64,000 nt of DNA, from positions 149,388 through 213,387 of the forward strand of contig CACKBL010000002.1 of assembly GCA_902598305.1 (NCBI GenBank), written 5' to 3'. Shown in pieces: positions 54,550 through 63,237 of the stretch. The DNA comes from an uncultured Bacteroidota bacterium. Lineage in GTDB: Bacteria; Bacteroidota; Bacteroidia; Flavobacteriales; Flavobacteriaceae. Position 1 is the first letter of the stretch. Each line of letters begins with the position of its first letter. The notes beneath the pieces are model-generated. The model was not told where the DNA came from. It made no database searches and saw only the letters and a list, made by a program, of their open reading frames with translations. The position numbers and the translations under genes are program-made.

Positions 54550-57500
54550 ATGAAAACAATGAAAATGACCATTTTGACTTTAATGTTAACCCTAATAATT
54601 CCAGAAATCAGTGATTTAAAAGCTCAAATAAATACATCGATGTCTAAAATGCTTGAAAACTATAATTGGAGAGCAATTGGCCCTGCTAATATGGGCGGAA
54701 GAGTAACGGATATAGACGGGGTTCCTGGGGATCCATCCACTTTTTACGTCAGTGGTGCCGACGGGGGTATATTTAAAACAACAAACGGTGGAGTAAGCTT
54801 TAACCCTATTTTTGAAAACCAAAGAGCATATTCAATTGGTGCACTAACCATTGCTCCTTCAGATAATAATATTCTTTGGGTTGGTACTGGTGAAGGAGAT
54901 CCAAGAAACAGCGTTGGATATGGTTGGGGTGTATATAAGTCCATTGACGGAGGTATGTCATGGAAGCATCTGGGTTTAAAAAATACAGAAAGAATAAAGC
55001 GAATAGTTGTTGATCCAAAGAATCCTAACATTGCATGTGTATGTGCACTTGGTAAAGAGTGGGGTCCAAATAAAGAAAGAGGTGTCTTTAAAACAATAGA
55101 TGGGGGAGAAACATGGGAGAAAATTCTTTACATAGATGAAAACACTGGTTGTGCAGACATAGCAATGGAGGTAAATAACCCACGAATTATGTATGCTGGA
55201 ATGTGGACATTTAGAAGAAAGCCTTGGAGATTTGACGATGGGGGTAAAAACACAGCATTATACAGAACAATGGATGGTGGTGAAACTTGGAAAAAAATTA
55301 TGAACGGTCTTCCCGATAAAGATATGGCTCGACCAGGTGTTCACATTGCACAAAGTGAACCAAACATTATTTACTTAATGACCGAGTTTGAAGGAGGTGG
55401 GACCGCATTTAAATCAGAAGACAGAGGTGAGAATTGGGAAATGGTAAATGATGATCCTAACATAAATTTTCGACCCTTTTACTATAGTGATGTTAGAGTT
55501 GACCCTAATCAACCTAATGTACTTTTCTCAATTTCAGGTAGATTAAGTCGTTCAAAGGACAGCGGTAACACATGGGAGCAAATTGCTAAAACAGTGCATG
55601 GTGATCATCAAGCATTATGGATTGATCCAACTAATTCAAAGTATATCCTCAACGGAAGTGATGGGGGCTTTCAACGTTCCTTTGACGGAGGAGATAGTTG
55701 GGAAATAATTAACAATATTGAGTTATCCCAATTTTATCAGATGGAAATAGACAATAAAAAACCTTACAATATTTATGGTGGTCTTCAAGACAATGGAACT
55801 TGGGTGGGACCTAGTAACTCTCTATATAAAGCGGGAATTTTAAAACGACATTGGAAAGGACTTGCTTATGGTGACGGGTATTTTGCAGTACCAATTCCTG
55901 GTGAGGAACATTTTGTTTATACAAATCTTCAAGGAGGGGTCCCTTTTTTAGTAGATAGTAGATATGGGAATGTGCAGACCATTCATCCCTATCCAAAAAT
56001 CGTTGGAAGTGCAGGAGATGCGATAGAAAAACATAAGTATAGATTTAACTGGGATTCTCCAATTATGATATCACCTCATGACCCAGAGACTGTGTATGTT
56101 GGCGGAAATGTTGTATTTAAATCAAATAATAGGGGAAAAAGTTGGGAAGTGATTAGTCCGGATTTAACAACAAATGACAAAAGTAAACAGAGAAGTTCTG
56201 GTGGAACAATTTATCAGGACAACACTGCTGCTGAATTTCATTGTACAATCCTATACCTAGCTGAATCTCCAATTCAGAAAGGAGTTATATGGGCTGGAAC
56301 TGATGACGGAAATATCCAAGTTACTTTAGATGGGGGAAAAAATTGGTCTAATTTAAAAAATAGGATAAAAGGATTGCCTCAGTTTTCATGGATTTCAAAA
56401 ATACATGCCTCTGAACATAATGCTGGTACCGCAATTATAGTTGTTGATCAGCACCGAATGAACGACTTTAGACCTTACATCTTTATGACTGAAGATTTTG
56501 GAAAATCATGGAAGAAAATTACTTCAAACCTCCCATCAAATGACTACGTGAAAGTTGTCAGACAGGATCCACACAACCCGAATCTTCTTTTTGCAGGAAT
56601 GGAACATGGTGTTTTTGCTAGCTGGAATTTGGGTAAGAGTTGGGAGAAAATAAACAATAATCTTCCAAATGTGTCGGTAAGGGATTTACGTATCCAGGCA
56701 AGAGATCGTGATCTGGTGGTTGCCACACATGGCAGAGGTGTTTTTATTCTGGACGATATTCGTCCAATTGAAGAGCTAAAAAATTCAATAGGAAAGCCAA
56801 TTCATTTGTTCCCAATTAGAGAAGCAACTTTATGGAACATGTATTGGAGAATAGAAAATTTGGGTGATAGAACTTATGCGGCTAAAAATCCAGAATATGG
56901 AACTTATATTAACTTCAGCCTTCAGAAAGATGCAAAATCTCCTGTTAATATTGACATATTGGATAAAAATGGCTCATTAGTAACCTCACTTGAGATGAAA
57001 GATGCTAAAAAGGGTGTAAATAGAGTTGTTTGGGATCTTGGGTACGACGCTGCTGTAACCTTAGAAAATAAAATTGAAGAGGGATTTAGTTCTAATGAAA
57101 TAAGACCAAAAGTTGTACCCGGTGAATATACCGCTAGGATTAATTTTGAGGGTTTAAAATTAGAGGAAAAAATTACTGTTGTAGGAGACAACAGAATTAA
57201 AATGCCGACTGATGACTATAGAAAAAAATTAAAGGCTCTACTTACCCTTCGCGATTTATTAAGCAAAACTCACAAACTAATTGACAAGGTTTCTTTTTCA
57301 GCTGACCAACTTGAAGATCTTATTAAAAAATTAAACGATGAATCTTCAGAAGACACAAAAGATGCAATGAAAATTCATAAGAAAATTGTAGAACATAAAT
57401 TCGAATTTTTAATGCGACCTCCTCCTTCTATGACTTACAGACAAAAACCAAGATTGCGAGAAGAAATTCGTTCCTTAATGAGTGCTATAGATAATACTAC

Positions 57501-57645
57501 TAATCCCCCTACTGCACCACAAATTGAGAGAATTGCAAGTTTAATAAAAGAGGTAGACGAACAAGAAGAAACTATACTCTCTAACGAAAGTGATCTATTG
57601 AATCTAAATAGAAAATTATCGTCTTTACCCCAAATTCTTTATTAG
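54550..57645 (+). CDS. Secreted BNR/sortilin-like beta-propeller protein (glycosyl-hydrolase-like)
   Basis: A 1031-residue exported protein; the start is taken at ATG 54550, before the signal MTILTLMLTLIIPEISDLKAQ. From residue 40 on there are many BNR/Asp-box motifs of the form S-x-D-x-G-x-x-W, such as SIDGGMSWK, TIDGGETWEK, TMDGGETWKK, SKDSGNTWEQ and SFDGGDSWE, giving two linked beta-propellers as in sortilin/VPS10. A C-terminal helical tail (about 880-1031) is charged. Many homologues are labelled glycosyl hydrolases without proof. Stands alone with a 149-nt upstream gap. Confidence 0.85.
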   Translation: MKTMKMTILTLMLTLIIPEISDLKAQINTSMSKMLENYNWRAIGPANMGGRVTDIDGVPGDPSTFYVSGADGGIFKTTNGGVSFNPIFENQRAYSIGALTIAPSDNNILWVGTGEGDPRNSVGYGWGVYKSIDGGMSWKHLGLKNTERIKRIVVDPKNPNIACVCALGKEWGPNKERGVFKTIDGGETWEKILYIDENTGCADIAMEVNNPRIMYAGMWTFRRKPWRFDDGGKNTALYRTMDGGETWKKIMNGLPDKDMARPGVHIAQSEPNIIYLMTEFEGGGTAFKSEDRGENWEMVNDDPNINFRPFYYSDVRVDPNQPNVLFSISGRLSRSKDSGNTWEQIAKTVHGDHQALWIDPTNSKYILNGSDGGFQRSFDGGDSWEIINNIELSQFYQMEIDNKKPYNIYGGLQDNGTWVGPSNSLYKAGILKRHWKGLAYGDGYFAVPIPGEEHFVYTNLQGGVPFLVDSRYGNVQTIHPYPKIVGSAGDAIEKHKYRFNWDSPIMISPHDPETVYVGGNVVFKSNNRGKSWEVISPDLTTNDKSKQRSSGGTIYQDNTAAEFHCTILYLAESPIQKGVIWAGTDDGNIQVTLDGGKNWSNLKNRIKGLPQFSWISKIHASEHNAGTAIIVVDQHRMNDFRPYIFMTEDFGKSWKKITSNLPSNDYVKVVRQDPHNPNLLFAGMEHGVFASWNLGKSWEKINNNLPNVSVRDLRIQARDRDLVVATHGRGVFILDDIRPIEELKNSIGKPIHLFPIREATLWNMYWRIENLGDRTYAAKNPEYGTYINFSLQKDAKSPVNIDILDKNGSLVTSLEMKDAKKGVNRVVWDLGYDAAVTLENKIEEGFSSNEIRPKVVPGEYTARINFEGLKLEEKITVVGDNRIKMPTDDYRKKLKALLTLRDLLSKTHKLIDKVSFSADQLEDLIKKLNDESSEDTKDAMKIHKKIVEHKFEFLMRPPPSMTYRQKPRLREEIRSLMSAIDNTTNPPTAPQIERIASLIKEVDEQEETILSNESDLLNLNRKLSSLPQILY

Positions 57646-57719
57646 TTTTGTCAAAAAATTTAACAAATTTTTATAAATGAAAATTTTTAAAACTTTTGAT
57701 ATTTGAAAAAAATTAAAAA

Positions 57720-58457
57720 ATGAGAAGTCACTTATCATTACGCTCTGGAAACCCAGTACTAACAAAAGAAACCTTTAACACCCTTTCTTCAAGTTCTGGT
57801 CAGATGACAATTGAGGGTACGGTAAATAAAACGGCGTTAAGTTTATTTTTACTAATTGGTACAGGTTATCTAACCTTCGACGCAATTAGTCCAGCTATCA
57901 TTTTTACTTGTGGTATTGGAGGCTTTATAGTTGCTATAATCACCGTTTTTAAAAAAAATTGGGCTCCAATCACAGTACCTATATATGCCATTTTAGAAGG
58001 TGCTCTTCTAGGAGGTGTCTCATTTATGTACAATTCTCTTTATGATGGTATTGTTACGAATGCAATTTTTTTGACAGTTGGAATCCTTCTTGCTTTACTT
58101 ACAGCATACAGGTCAGGTATAATTAAACCAACTGAAAATTTTAAACTCGGTATTTTTGCGGCAACTGGTGGGATTGCACTTGTTTATTTTGTGAATTTTA
58201 TAATGGGATTCTTTGGTTCATCTATGGGGATAATGCAAATTGATAACGCTTCTCCACTTAGTATAGGTTTCAGCATAGTAGTTGTTATAATTGCTGCACT
58301 TAATTTAGTACTAGACTTTGATTTTATTGAAGAAGGTTCTGAAAACGGAGCTCCAAAGTATATGGAGTGGTATGGTGCATTTGGTCTTCTAGTCACTTTG
58401 ATTTGGCTGTATTTAGAAATTCTTAGACTCTTGGCTAAATTGAATTCTAGGAGATAA
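57720..58457 (+). CDS. Bax inhibitor-1/YccA family membrane protein
   Basis: A 245-residue protein with seven hydrophobic helices after a cytoplasmic N-terminus (RSGNPVLTKETFNTL). Helices include AIFLTVGILLALLTAYRSG and IVVVIIAALNLVLDFDFIEEGSENGAPKYMEWYGAFGLLVTL-type ending, the conserved acidic DFDxIExG region of the BI-1/TMBIM group. Probable Ca2+ or pH-linked channel in the inner membrane, role unclear. Starts 74 nt after the BNR gene. Confidence 0.88.
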   Translation: MRSHLSLRSGNPVLTKETFNTLSSSSGQMTIEGTVNKTALSLFLLIGTGYLTFDAISPAIIFTCGIGGFIVAIITVFKKNWAPITVPIYAILEGALLGGVSFMYNSLYDGIVTNAIFLTVGILLALLTAYRSGIIKPTENFKLGIFAATGGIALVYFVNFIMGFFGSSMGIMQIDNASPLSIGFSIVVVIIAALNLVLDFDFIEEGSENGAPKYMEWYGAFGLLVTLIWLYLEILRLLAKLNSRR

Positions 58458-58480
58458 AGCATTATTACCATATATAGCTT

Positions 58481-59209
58481 ATGAGAAAATTATTTATTGA
58501 AGGTATAGTCATATTCATAAGTATTTTAGCTTCTTTATCTGTTGACAATATGAGGGAGTTAAATGATGAGCAAGAAATTTTAAATGAAGCAGTAACTACC
58601 CTTGGAGATGAAATAAATTCCAACATAAAATATACTAAAGAACATATCAAGCAGGTTAAAAATATGTTTCATCTAACTTCCAAAACGGTTGATAATTTTA
58701 ATGAAATAACATTTTCTCAAGTTCTAAAAATTCACTCTGAAAAACCATATATGCATTCAATCGTTGTAGACGGAAAGGTTGAATATATAAAAAGATACGA
58801 TATTGAAAATTACAATGTTTTTATATGGACAAACGCTTGGGAGCCAGAAGACGTTTTTTTTCAGTCTATGCTATTTTCAGGGAAATTGCTAGAAATTAAA
58901 AATAAAATTTTGAGAAAAAAAATAGAATCCATATACACAAATCAAGAAGAAAGAATAAGTGGAATGCATAAAATTACTGGTGTCCTTGCCCAAGACATTT
59001 TGAAATGGTTTGATGAAAAAGAAAATGAATTTAATGAGGATGTAAAAATATCTCAAGTTTTTAATACCCTTAAAAATCAAAAATTAAAAAACTCTTTAAA
59101 AAGAAGAAGGAATCAATTGTCTCAAAGAATTATAGATCTTGAAAACTATTTGCAATCTTTAGAACAGGTTGTTTCATTAATCAATAATGAGTTCAAAGCT
59201 ATAAATTAG
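58481..59209 (+). CDS. Membrane-anchored coiled protein of unknown function
   Basis: A 242-residue protein with one N-terminal membrane helix (LFIEGIVIFISILASLSVDN, residues 4-23) followed by acidic/basic helices that look coiled: NDEQEILNEAVTTLGDEIN, then ERISGMHKITG, and a C-terminal segment with RRRNQLSQRIIDLENYLQ. The layout resembles flavobacterial DUF6090-like proteins, but the match is not firm. Starts 23 nt after the BI-1 gene and may share its transcript. Confidence 0.6.
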   Translation: MRKLFIEGIVIFISILASLSVDNMRELNDEQEILNEAVTTLGDEINSNIKYTKEHIKQVKNMFHLTSKTVDNFNEITFSQVLKIHSEKPYMHSIVVDGKVEYIKRYDIENYNVFIWTNAWEPEDVFFQSMLFSGKLLEIKNKILRKKIESIYTNQEERISGMHKITGVLAQDILKWFDEKENEFNEDVKISQVFNTLKNQKLKNSLKRRRNQLSQRIIDLENYLQSLEQVVSLINNEFKAIN

Positions 59210-59300
59210 TTCGATTTTACTGCGTATAATTTATAGAACCCTCCTTTAGGAAGTGCATCCCATAAATAAAATAATAATTAGAATATTTTTAATAATTTTT

Positions 59301-59705
59301 TCAAAAGCCAATTATTGAATACTTTAAAATCCAAAAAACAGCTCTTATACCGTTTAATTTAATCATCTTATCAACCTTTTCCTTATTGTGTATTTTGGCA
59401 AATAAATTATGAATAGGAACAATAAAACCGAATGTCAATATCCAAATCAATATTAAGATAAATAATGATGTTAAATATATTTTGGATAGATATTTATAAA
59501 CCAAAAGGATAGAAGAAAATAATTCTACAAGCATTATTGGAGCCGCTATGTAGAACATTTTTTTTGTATAATTCAAATGATAAGTCCTAAAACTTTTGAA
59601 ATTGGATTTTTTAAAAGAGGGATAAATTATGAATTGAGCCAAAAGTGAAACACCAATCATTAATGCATTAGCAAACTTGTTGATTTCTAATAAAAAGTCC
59701 CACAT
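59301..59705 (-). CDS. Integral membrane protein of unknown function
   Basis: A 134-residue protein with four hydrophobic helices and motifs FIYPSFKKSNFKSFRTYH and FIVPIHNLFAKIHNKEKVDKMIKLN. The VPxHNxxA-type segment recalls DUF1772/DUF4149-like membrane proteins, but identity is uncertain. Lies 28 nt downstream of the PTPS gene on the same strand, so it may be cotranscribed with it. Confidence 0.6.
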   Translation of the reverse strand: MWDFLLEINKFANALMIGVSLLAQFIIYPSFKKSNFKSFRTYHLNYTKKMFYIAAPIMLVELFSSILLVYKYLSKIYLTSLFILILIWILTFGFIVPIHNLFAKIHNKEKVDKMIKLNGIRAVFWILKYSIIGF

Positions 59706-59733
59706 GACCGTTTAAAATATTTTAAAATAACTT

Positions 59734-60141
59734 TTAGCCAGAAAACTCAACAAAATTTCTAGGCGTTTCATACAAAATAACTGTTAATTTACAATCTATT
59801 TTAAAGGCGTCATAGAGCTTTTTCCATATAAAAATTGCGAGATTTTCTGTAGTTGGGACTACATTTTTAAAATATGGTATATCCAAATTTAAATTTTTGT
59901 GATCTAAAACATCTTCTACTTCTTTTTTTATAATATCCTTCATTCTTTTAAGTTCAAATACCATTCCGGTTTCCTTATCTAATTCACCATAAATTTTTAC
60001 AGTGAGTTCATAATTGTGACCATGAAAATTTTCATTACTACAGATTCCAAAAACCTTTTTATTCTTTTCTTTGGACCAATTATTATTGTACAGTCTGTGC
60101 GCTGCGTTAAAATGTCCTTTCCTACAAATTGAAACTCTCAT
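59734..60141 (-). CDS. queD: 6-pyruvoyltetrahydropterin synthase / 6-carboxytetrahydropterin synthase homologue
   Basis: A 135-residue T-fold enzyme. Zinc-binding His residues are in GHFNAAHRLY and FHGHNYEL; the catalytic Cys lies in GICSNENFHGHNY with the spacing Cys-x5-His-Gly-His, the pattern of eukaryotic-type PTPS, rather than Cys-x3-His of the canonical QueD. LDHKNLNLDIPYF and VPTTENLAIFIWKKL also match eukaryotic-type PTPS closely. Annotated as queD by family; it may make 6-carboxytetrahydropterin for queuosine or a biopterin intermediate. No other queuosine genes are in the window. Confidence 0.85.
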   Translation of the reverse strand: MRVSICRKGHFNAAHRLYNNNWSKEKNKKVFGICSNENFHGHNYELTVKIYGELDKETGMVFELKRMKDIIKKEVEDVLDHKNLNLDIPYFKNVVPTTENLAIFIWKKLYDAFKIDCKLTVILYETPRNFVEFSG

Positions 60142-60154
60142 TTTCTTTTAAAGA

Positions 60155-61756
60155 TTAAAAAATATTAGGCAAAAGTAAACTTATTGATAAAATAATTATG
60201 AAGTATAAAATTAATTTTAGAATATCTACAAACTTAGCAAAATAAACAATTTCGTAGGTTTGACTCACATTATTTGTTAATAGATTGCTGACAACCAATC
60301 CAACTGAAAAGGTTATAAAAAATCCAATAGCATTCCACCAAAACCAAAAAATACTTGGCACGTTAAGCCACAAGAAAATATTAAAAAAAACACCTGTCAA
60401 AATTCCAATATTTGCTCCTATAGCACTGGTTTTTTTTGTCATTATAGCTAAAACAAAAGTCCCTATAATAGGTCCATAAAATACTGATCCTATTTTATTT
60501 ATAACTTCAATAACTGTTCCTTCGATCTTTCCTGTAAAGAATGCAATGAAAAGGCATAAGAGGCCCCAGAAAACAGAAATAATTCGGGATAAATAAACAT
60601 ATTTCTTGTCAGAAATATCACTGGAAAACCTTTTAACAAAGTCCTCCATCGTAACTGCTGACAGGGAATTTATTGTTGAACTCAAAGATGACATGGCAGC
60701 AGACATAATTGCAACAATTAAAATCCCAATAACTCCAGATGGTAAATAATGAATAATAAATACTGGGACCATTAAATCCGCTCTTTTACCCTCTAGTGAG
60801 CCTATATTGGTAGTATATACAGACTCTATCATTGCTTGAAAGGAAGGGTCTTGATAAAAAAGGGTTCCAAGTACCAAACCCATTATACAATATGTCAATG
60901 TGATTGGAAATCTAAATATAGCGTTAGCTAATAGGAGTTTTTTTATAGTATCCATATTTTTTGAGGACAATAATCTTTGTGATTGTGTTTGATCTGTTCC
61001 GTAATATGATGCGTACAAAAAAAACCCACCAATCAGCATTGGCCAAAATCCAAATTCGTCATTTTTAGAAATATTGCTAAATCCCAACTTGTCAAAATTT
61101 ACTACTTCTAATCTTTCTTTGTCTACAAGTTCAAAGAATTTTTCTATTCCTCCCAATTCACTCAACCCAAAAAAAAGACAAATTACTATACCTAAAAACA
61201 AAATTATCATTTGAATTACATCTCCCCATATAACTGCTTTCATTCCTCCTTGAAATGAGTATATCAGCGTGATTATGCCAATTAAAAGGATTGATAACCA
61301 ATAGTCAATACCCACTGTAGCCTGTAAAATAAGAGCCATAGTGTAAATCATTACCCCTGTTGCTACGGATCTACTTATTTGAAAAACAAAACTTATCAAT
61401 AATCTTGAAGATGCATCAAATCTGTTTTCTAAATATTCATAAACGCTAACAACGCCAGATTTATATAAGGTTGGAACAATCGCTATCATTAAAAATGCCA
61501 TCGCGAGTGGTACCCCAAATTCAAATGTCAGCCACTGCATTCCTCCACCATTTTTTAGTCCCACAAATGCTGGTGCTGAAATGAAACTAATAGCAGAAAG
61601 TTGTGTGGCCATTGTTGATAATGTAAGTGGTCCCCAGCCTATAGATCTACCACCTAAAAAATAATCCTTGGAACTTTTATTTTCTTTAAAGAAGAATCCA
61701 ATTGCTAAAAATGTAGTTAGATACAAGAAAATAATTATATAATCAATAAGTGTCAT
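60155..61756 (-). CDS. Sodium:solute symporter family protein
   Basis: A 533-residue SSS-family transporter with about 13 helices. GRSIGWGPLTLSTMATQLSAISFISAPAFVG near the N-terminus and SAMSSLSSTINSLSAVTMEDF in the second half are signature segments, the latter including Na+-site serines. Members take up sugars, vitamins or amino acids. Placed 11 nt downstream of the MGH1-like glycosidase gene on the same strand, which suggests import of its product; inference only. Confidence 0.9.
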   Translation of the reverse strand: MTLIDYIIIFLYLTTFLAIGFFFKENKSSKDYFLGGRSIGWGPLTLSTMATQLSAISFISAPAFVGLKNGGGMQWLTFEFGVPLAMAFLMIAIVPTLYKSGVVSVYEYLENRFDASSRLLISFVFQISRSVATGVMIYTMALILQATVGIDYWLSILLIGIITLIYSFQGGMKAVIWGDVIQMIILFLGIVICLFFGLSELGGIEKFFELVDKERLEVVNFDKLGFSNISKNDEFGFWPMLIGGFFLYASYYGTDQTQSQRLLSSKNMDTIKKLLLANAIFRFPITLTYCIMGLVLGTLFYQDPSFQAMIESVYTTNIGSLEGKRADLMVPVFIIHYLPSGVIGILIVAIMSAAMSSLSSTINSLSAVTMEDFVKRFSSDISDKKYVYLSRIISVFWGLLCLFIAFFTGKIEGTVIEVINKIGSVFYGPIIGTFVLAIMTKKTSAIGANIGILTGVFFNIFLWLNVPSIFWFWWNAIGFFITFSVGLVVSNLLTNNVSQTYEIVYFAKFVDILKLILYFIIILSISLLLPNIF

Positions 61757-61767
61757 TTTATAAAAAT

Positions 61768-63090
61768 TTAATTCTTAGTTCCCCTCTTATAAAAATCTAA
61801 ATAAAGCGCAGCAGTCCAAGAAAAATTGTTACTCCCACATGCCCTTTTTTTATTTTTATCGTTTTTGTTTGTTGGGTCAAAATACTCATAAAACCCCTCA
61901 TTCTCAATCAAATCTATTGAATCTTTTTTTATTTTTTGAGATATGTCAATAAATCCATATCTATTAAAACCATGAAAAAGGATCCAGTTTAAATTTAACC
62001 AAACTGGACCTCTCCAATATTTTTTAGGATTAAAATTCTCACTTAAGGTGTCAAATGAGGCACATATGTATTTATCTTCTAAATTAAATTTTTTATTAAA
62101 TGTTTTTTTTAGTTGGTTAGAAATTCTCTCATCTGGTGCCCCACAAAACAGTGGGGAAAAAGATGAAGATGAAATCCCATTTAATTTTTTACTATTTCTT
62201 AGATCATAATAAACATATGCTCCAAGTTTTGAATCATATAATTTTTTATTCAGTGAGTTTATTCCAAGGCTCTGTTTATTTTCTAAAAATTCAATTTTCT
62301 TTTCTTCTCCCCCAATAATTGAATATAAATTAATTAGTGACTGATTTGATTTTAAAAGTATTGAATTAAATAGTGGATCTAGAACTAAAAATGGAGAAAA
62401 CTCAGTAATTTTTTTGTCATCATATTTGTAATTTTTTGCTATCTCAAGAAGATGAATGTAATGATCATATTCCCTTTTAGTTGGACGTTGAGTAGAATCA
62501 ACGTGATTTGTATCCTTTCTTACAAATTTATAATCTGGCGGATTCATAGTTTTCCATATACTGTCCCACAAAGGAGAGTTATCTGTACCCGACTCCCAGT
62601 TATGATATATGTAGACAAGACCTTCGTTGTTTACATCTCTATTTTCGTAAAAGTAAACATGGTTAAAATACACCTTATCAATTTGAGTTTTTATAAATTT
62701 TAGAAAATCCTTTTTATCATCTACAATTTGGTAAATCTTTTCTAAAACAAATCCAAAAACAGGTGGTTGAGTAATTCCAGAAGTTTTAAATTTTTTTGAT
62801 GAAAATTCACTAAGCTCGGATTGAAAGAAATCAGGGCCTGGGAAATATGTGTCTGCTTTAGTATGAAAAACAATATGAGGTATGAAACCATTATCCCATT
62901 GAGCATTGAGTATGCTATTAATTTCACTTTTGGCTTTTTCAAGATCAAAATGGGCAAACCCTAATGCTATAAATCCAGAATCCCACATCCATTGAAATGG
63001 ATATAATTTTTCAGTTGGGATTGTAAATCCACCTTTTTGATGGTTATTAAGAAGTATTTTTTGTGCCTTCTCAATCAAAGGTTTGCTCAT
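61768..63090 (-). CDS. MGH1-like glycoside hydrolase (GH63-like)
   Basis: A 440-residue (alpha/alpha)6-barrel glycosidase. YPFQWMWDSGFIALG holds the conserved Asp of the WDSxF motif, QWDNGFIPHIVFH follows, and KYWRGPVWLNLNWIL with the later SNNFSWTAALYLDF are typical of GH63/mannosylglycerate-hydrolase-like proteins. No signal peptide is evident, so it is probably cytoplasmic and acts on imported oligosaccharides. Precedes the SSS transporter gene with an 11-nt gap. Confidence 0.85.
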   Translation of the reverse strand: MSKPLIEKAQKILLNNHQKGGFTIPTEKLYPFQWMWDSGFIALGFAHFDLEKAKSEINSILNAQWDNGFIPHIVFHTKADTYFPGPDFFQSELSEFSSKKFKTSGITQPPVFGFVLEKIYQIVDDKKDFLKFIKTQIDKVYFNHVYFYENRDVNNEGLVYIYHNWESGTDNSPLWDSIWKTMNPPDYKFVRKDTNHVDSTQRPTKREYDHYIHLLEIAKNYKYDDKKITEFSPFLVLDPLFNSILLKSNQSLINLYSIIGGEEKKIEFLENKQSLGINSLNKKLYDSKLGAYVYYDLRNSKKLNGISSSSFSPLFCGAPDERISNQLKKTFNKKFNLEDKYICASFDTLSENFNPKKYWRGPVWLNLNWILFHGFNRYGFIDISQKIKKDSIDLIENEGFYEYFDPTNKNDKNKKRACGSNNFSWTAALYLDFYKRGTKN

Positions 63091-63202
63091 AACAATATCT
63101 GATTAATTAAATTAAATATATTCAGAGATTTTCAACTTTATCATATGGAAATGAATTCGGATTTTGAAAACTTAAATAAAATTATTGTAAGAGAACAAAT
63201 TA

Positions 63203-63232
63203 AAATACCCCCATCCTTTAAAAGGGGTATTT
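63203..63232 (-). terminator. Terminator downstream of the lipoprotein gene
   Basis: AAATACCCC and GGGGTATTT pair over 9 bp across a 12-nt loop. On the minus strand the stem is followed by TAATTTG. Lies 5 nt after the stop of the gene at 63238. Confidence 0.6.
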
Positions 63233-63237
63233 GGTAC

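Noticed and set aside
59215..59300. Possible terminator with CCTCCTTTAGGAAG in the gap before the membrane-protein gene
   Set aside because: The stem is short and has no T-run on either strand.
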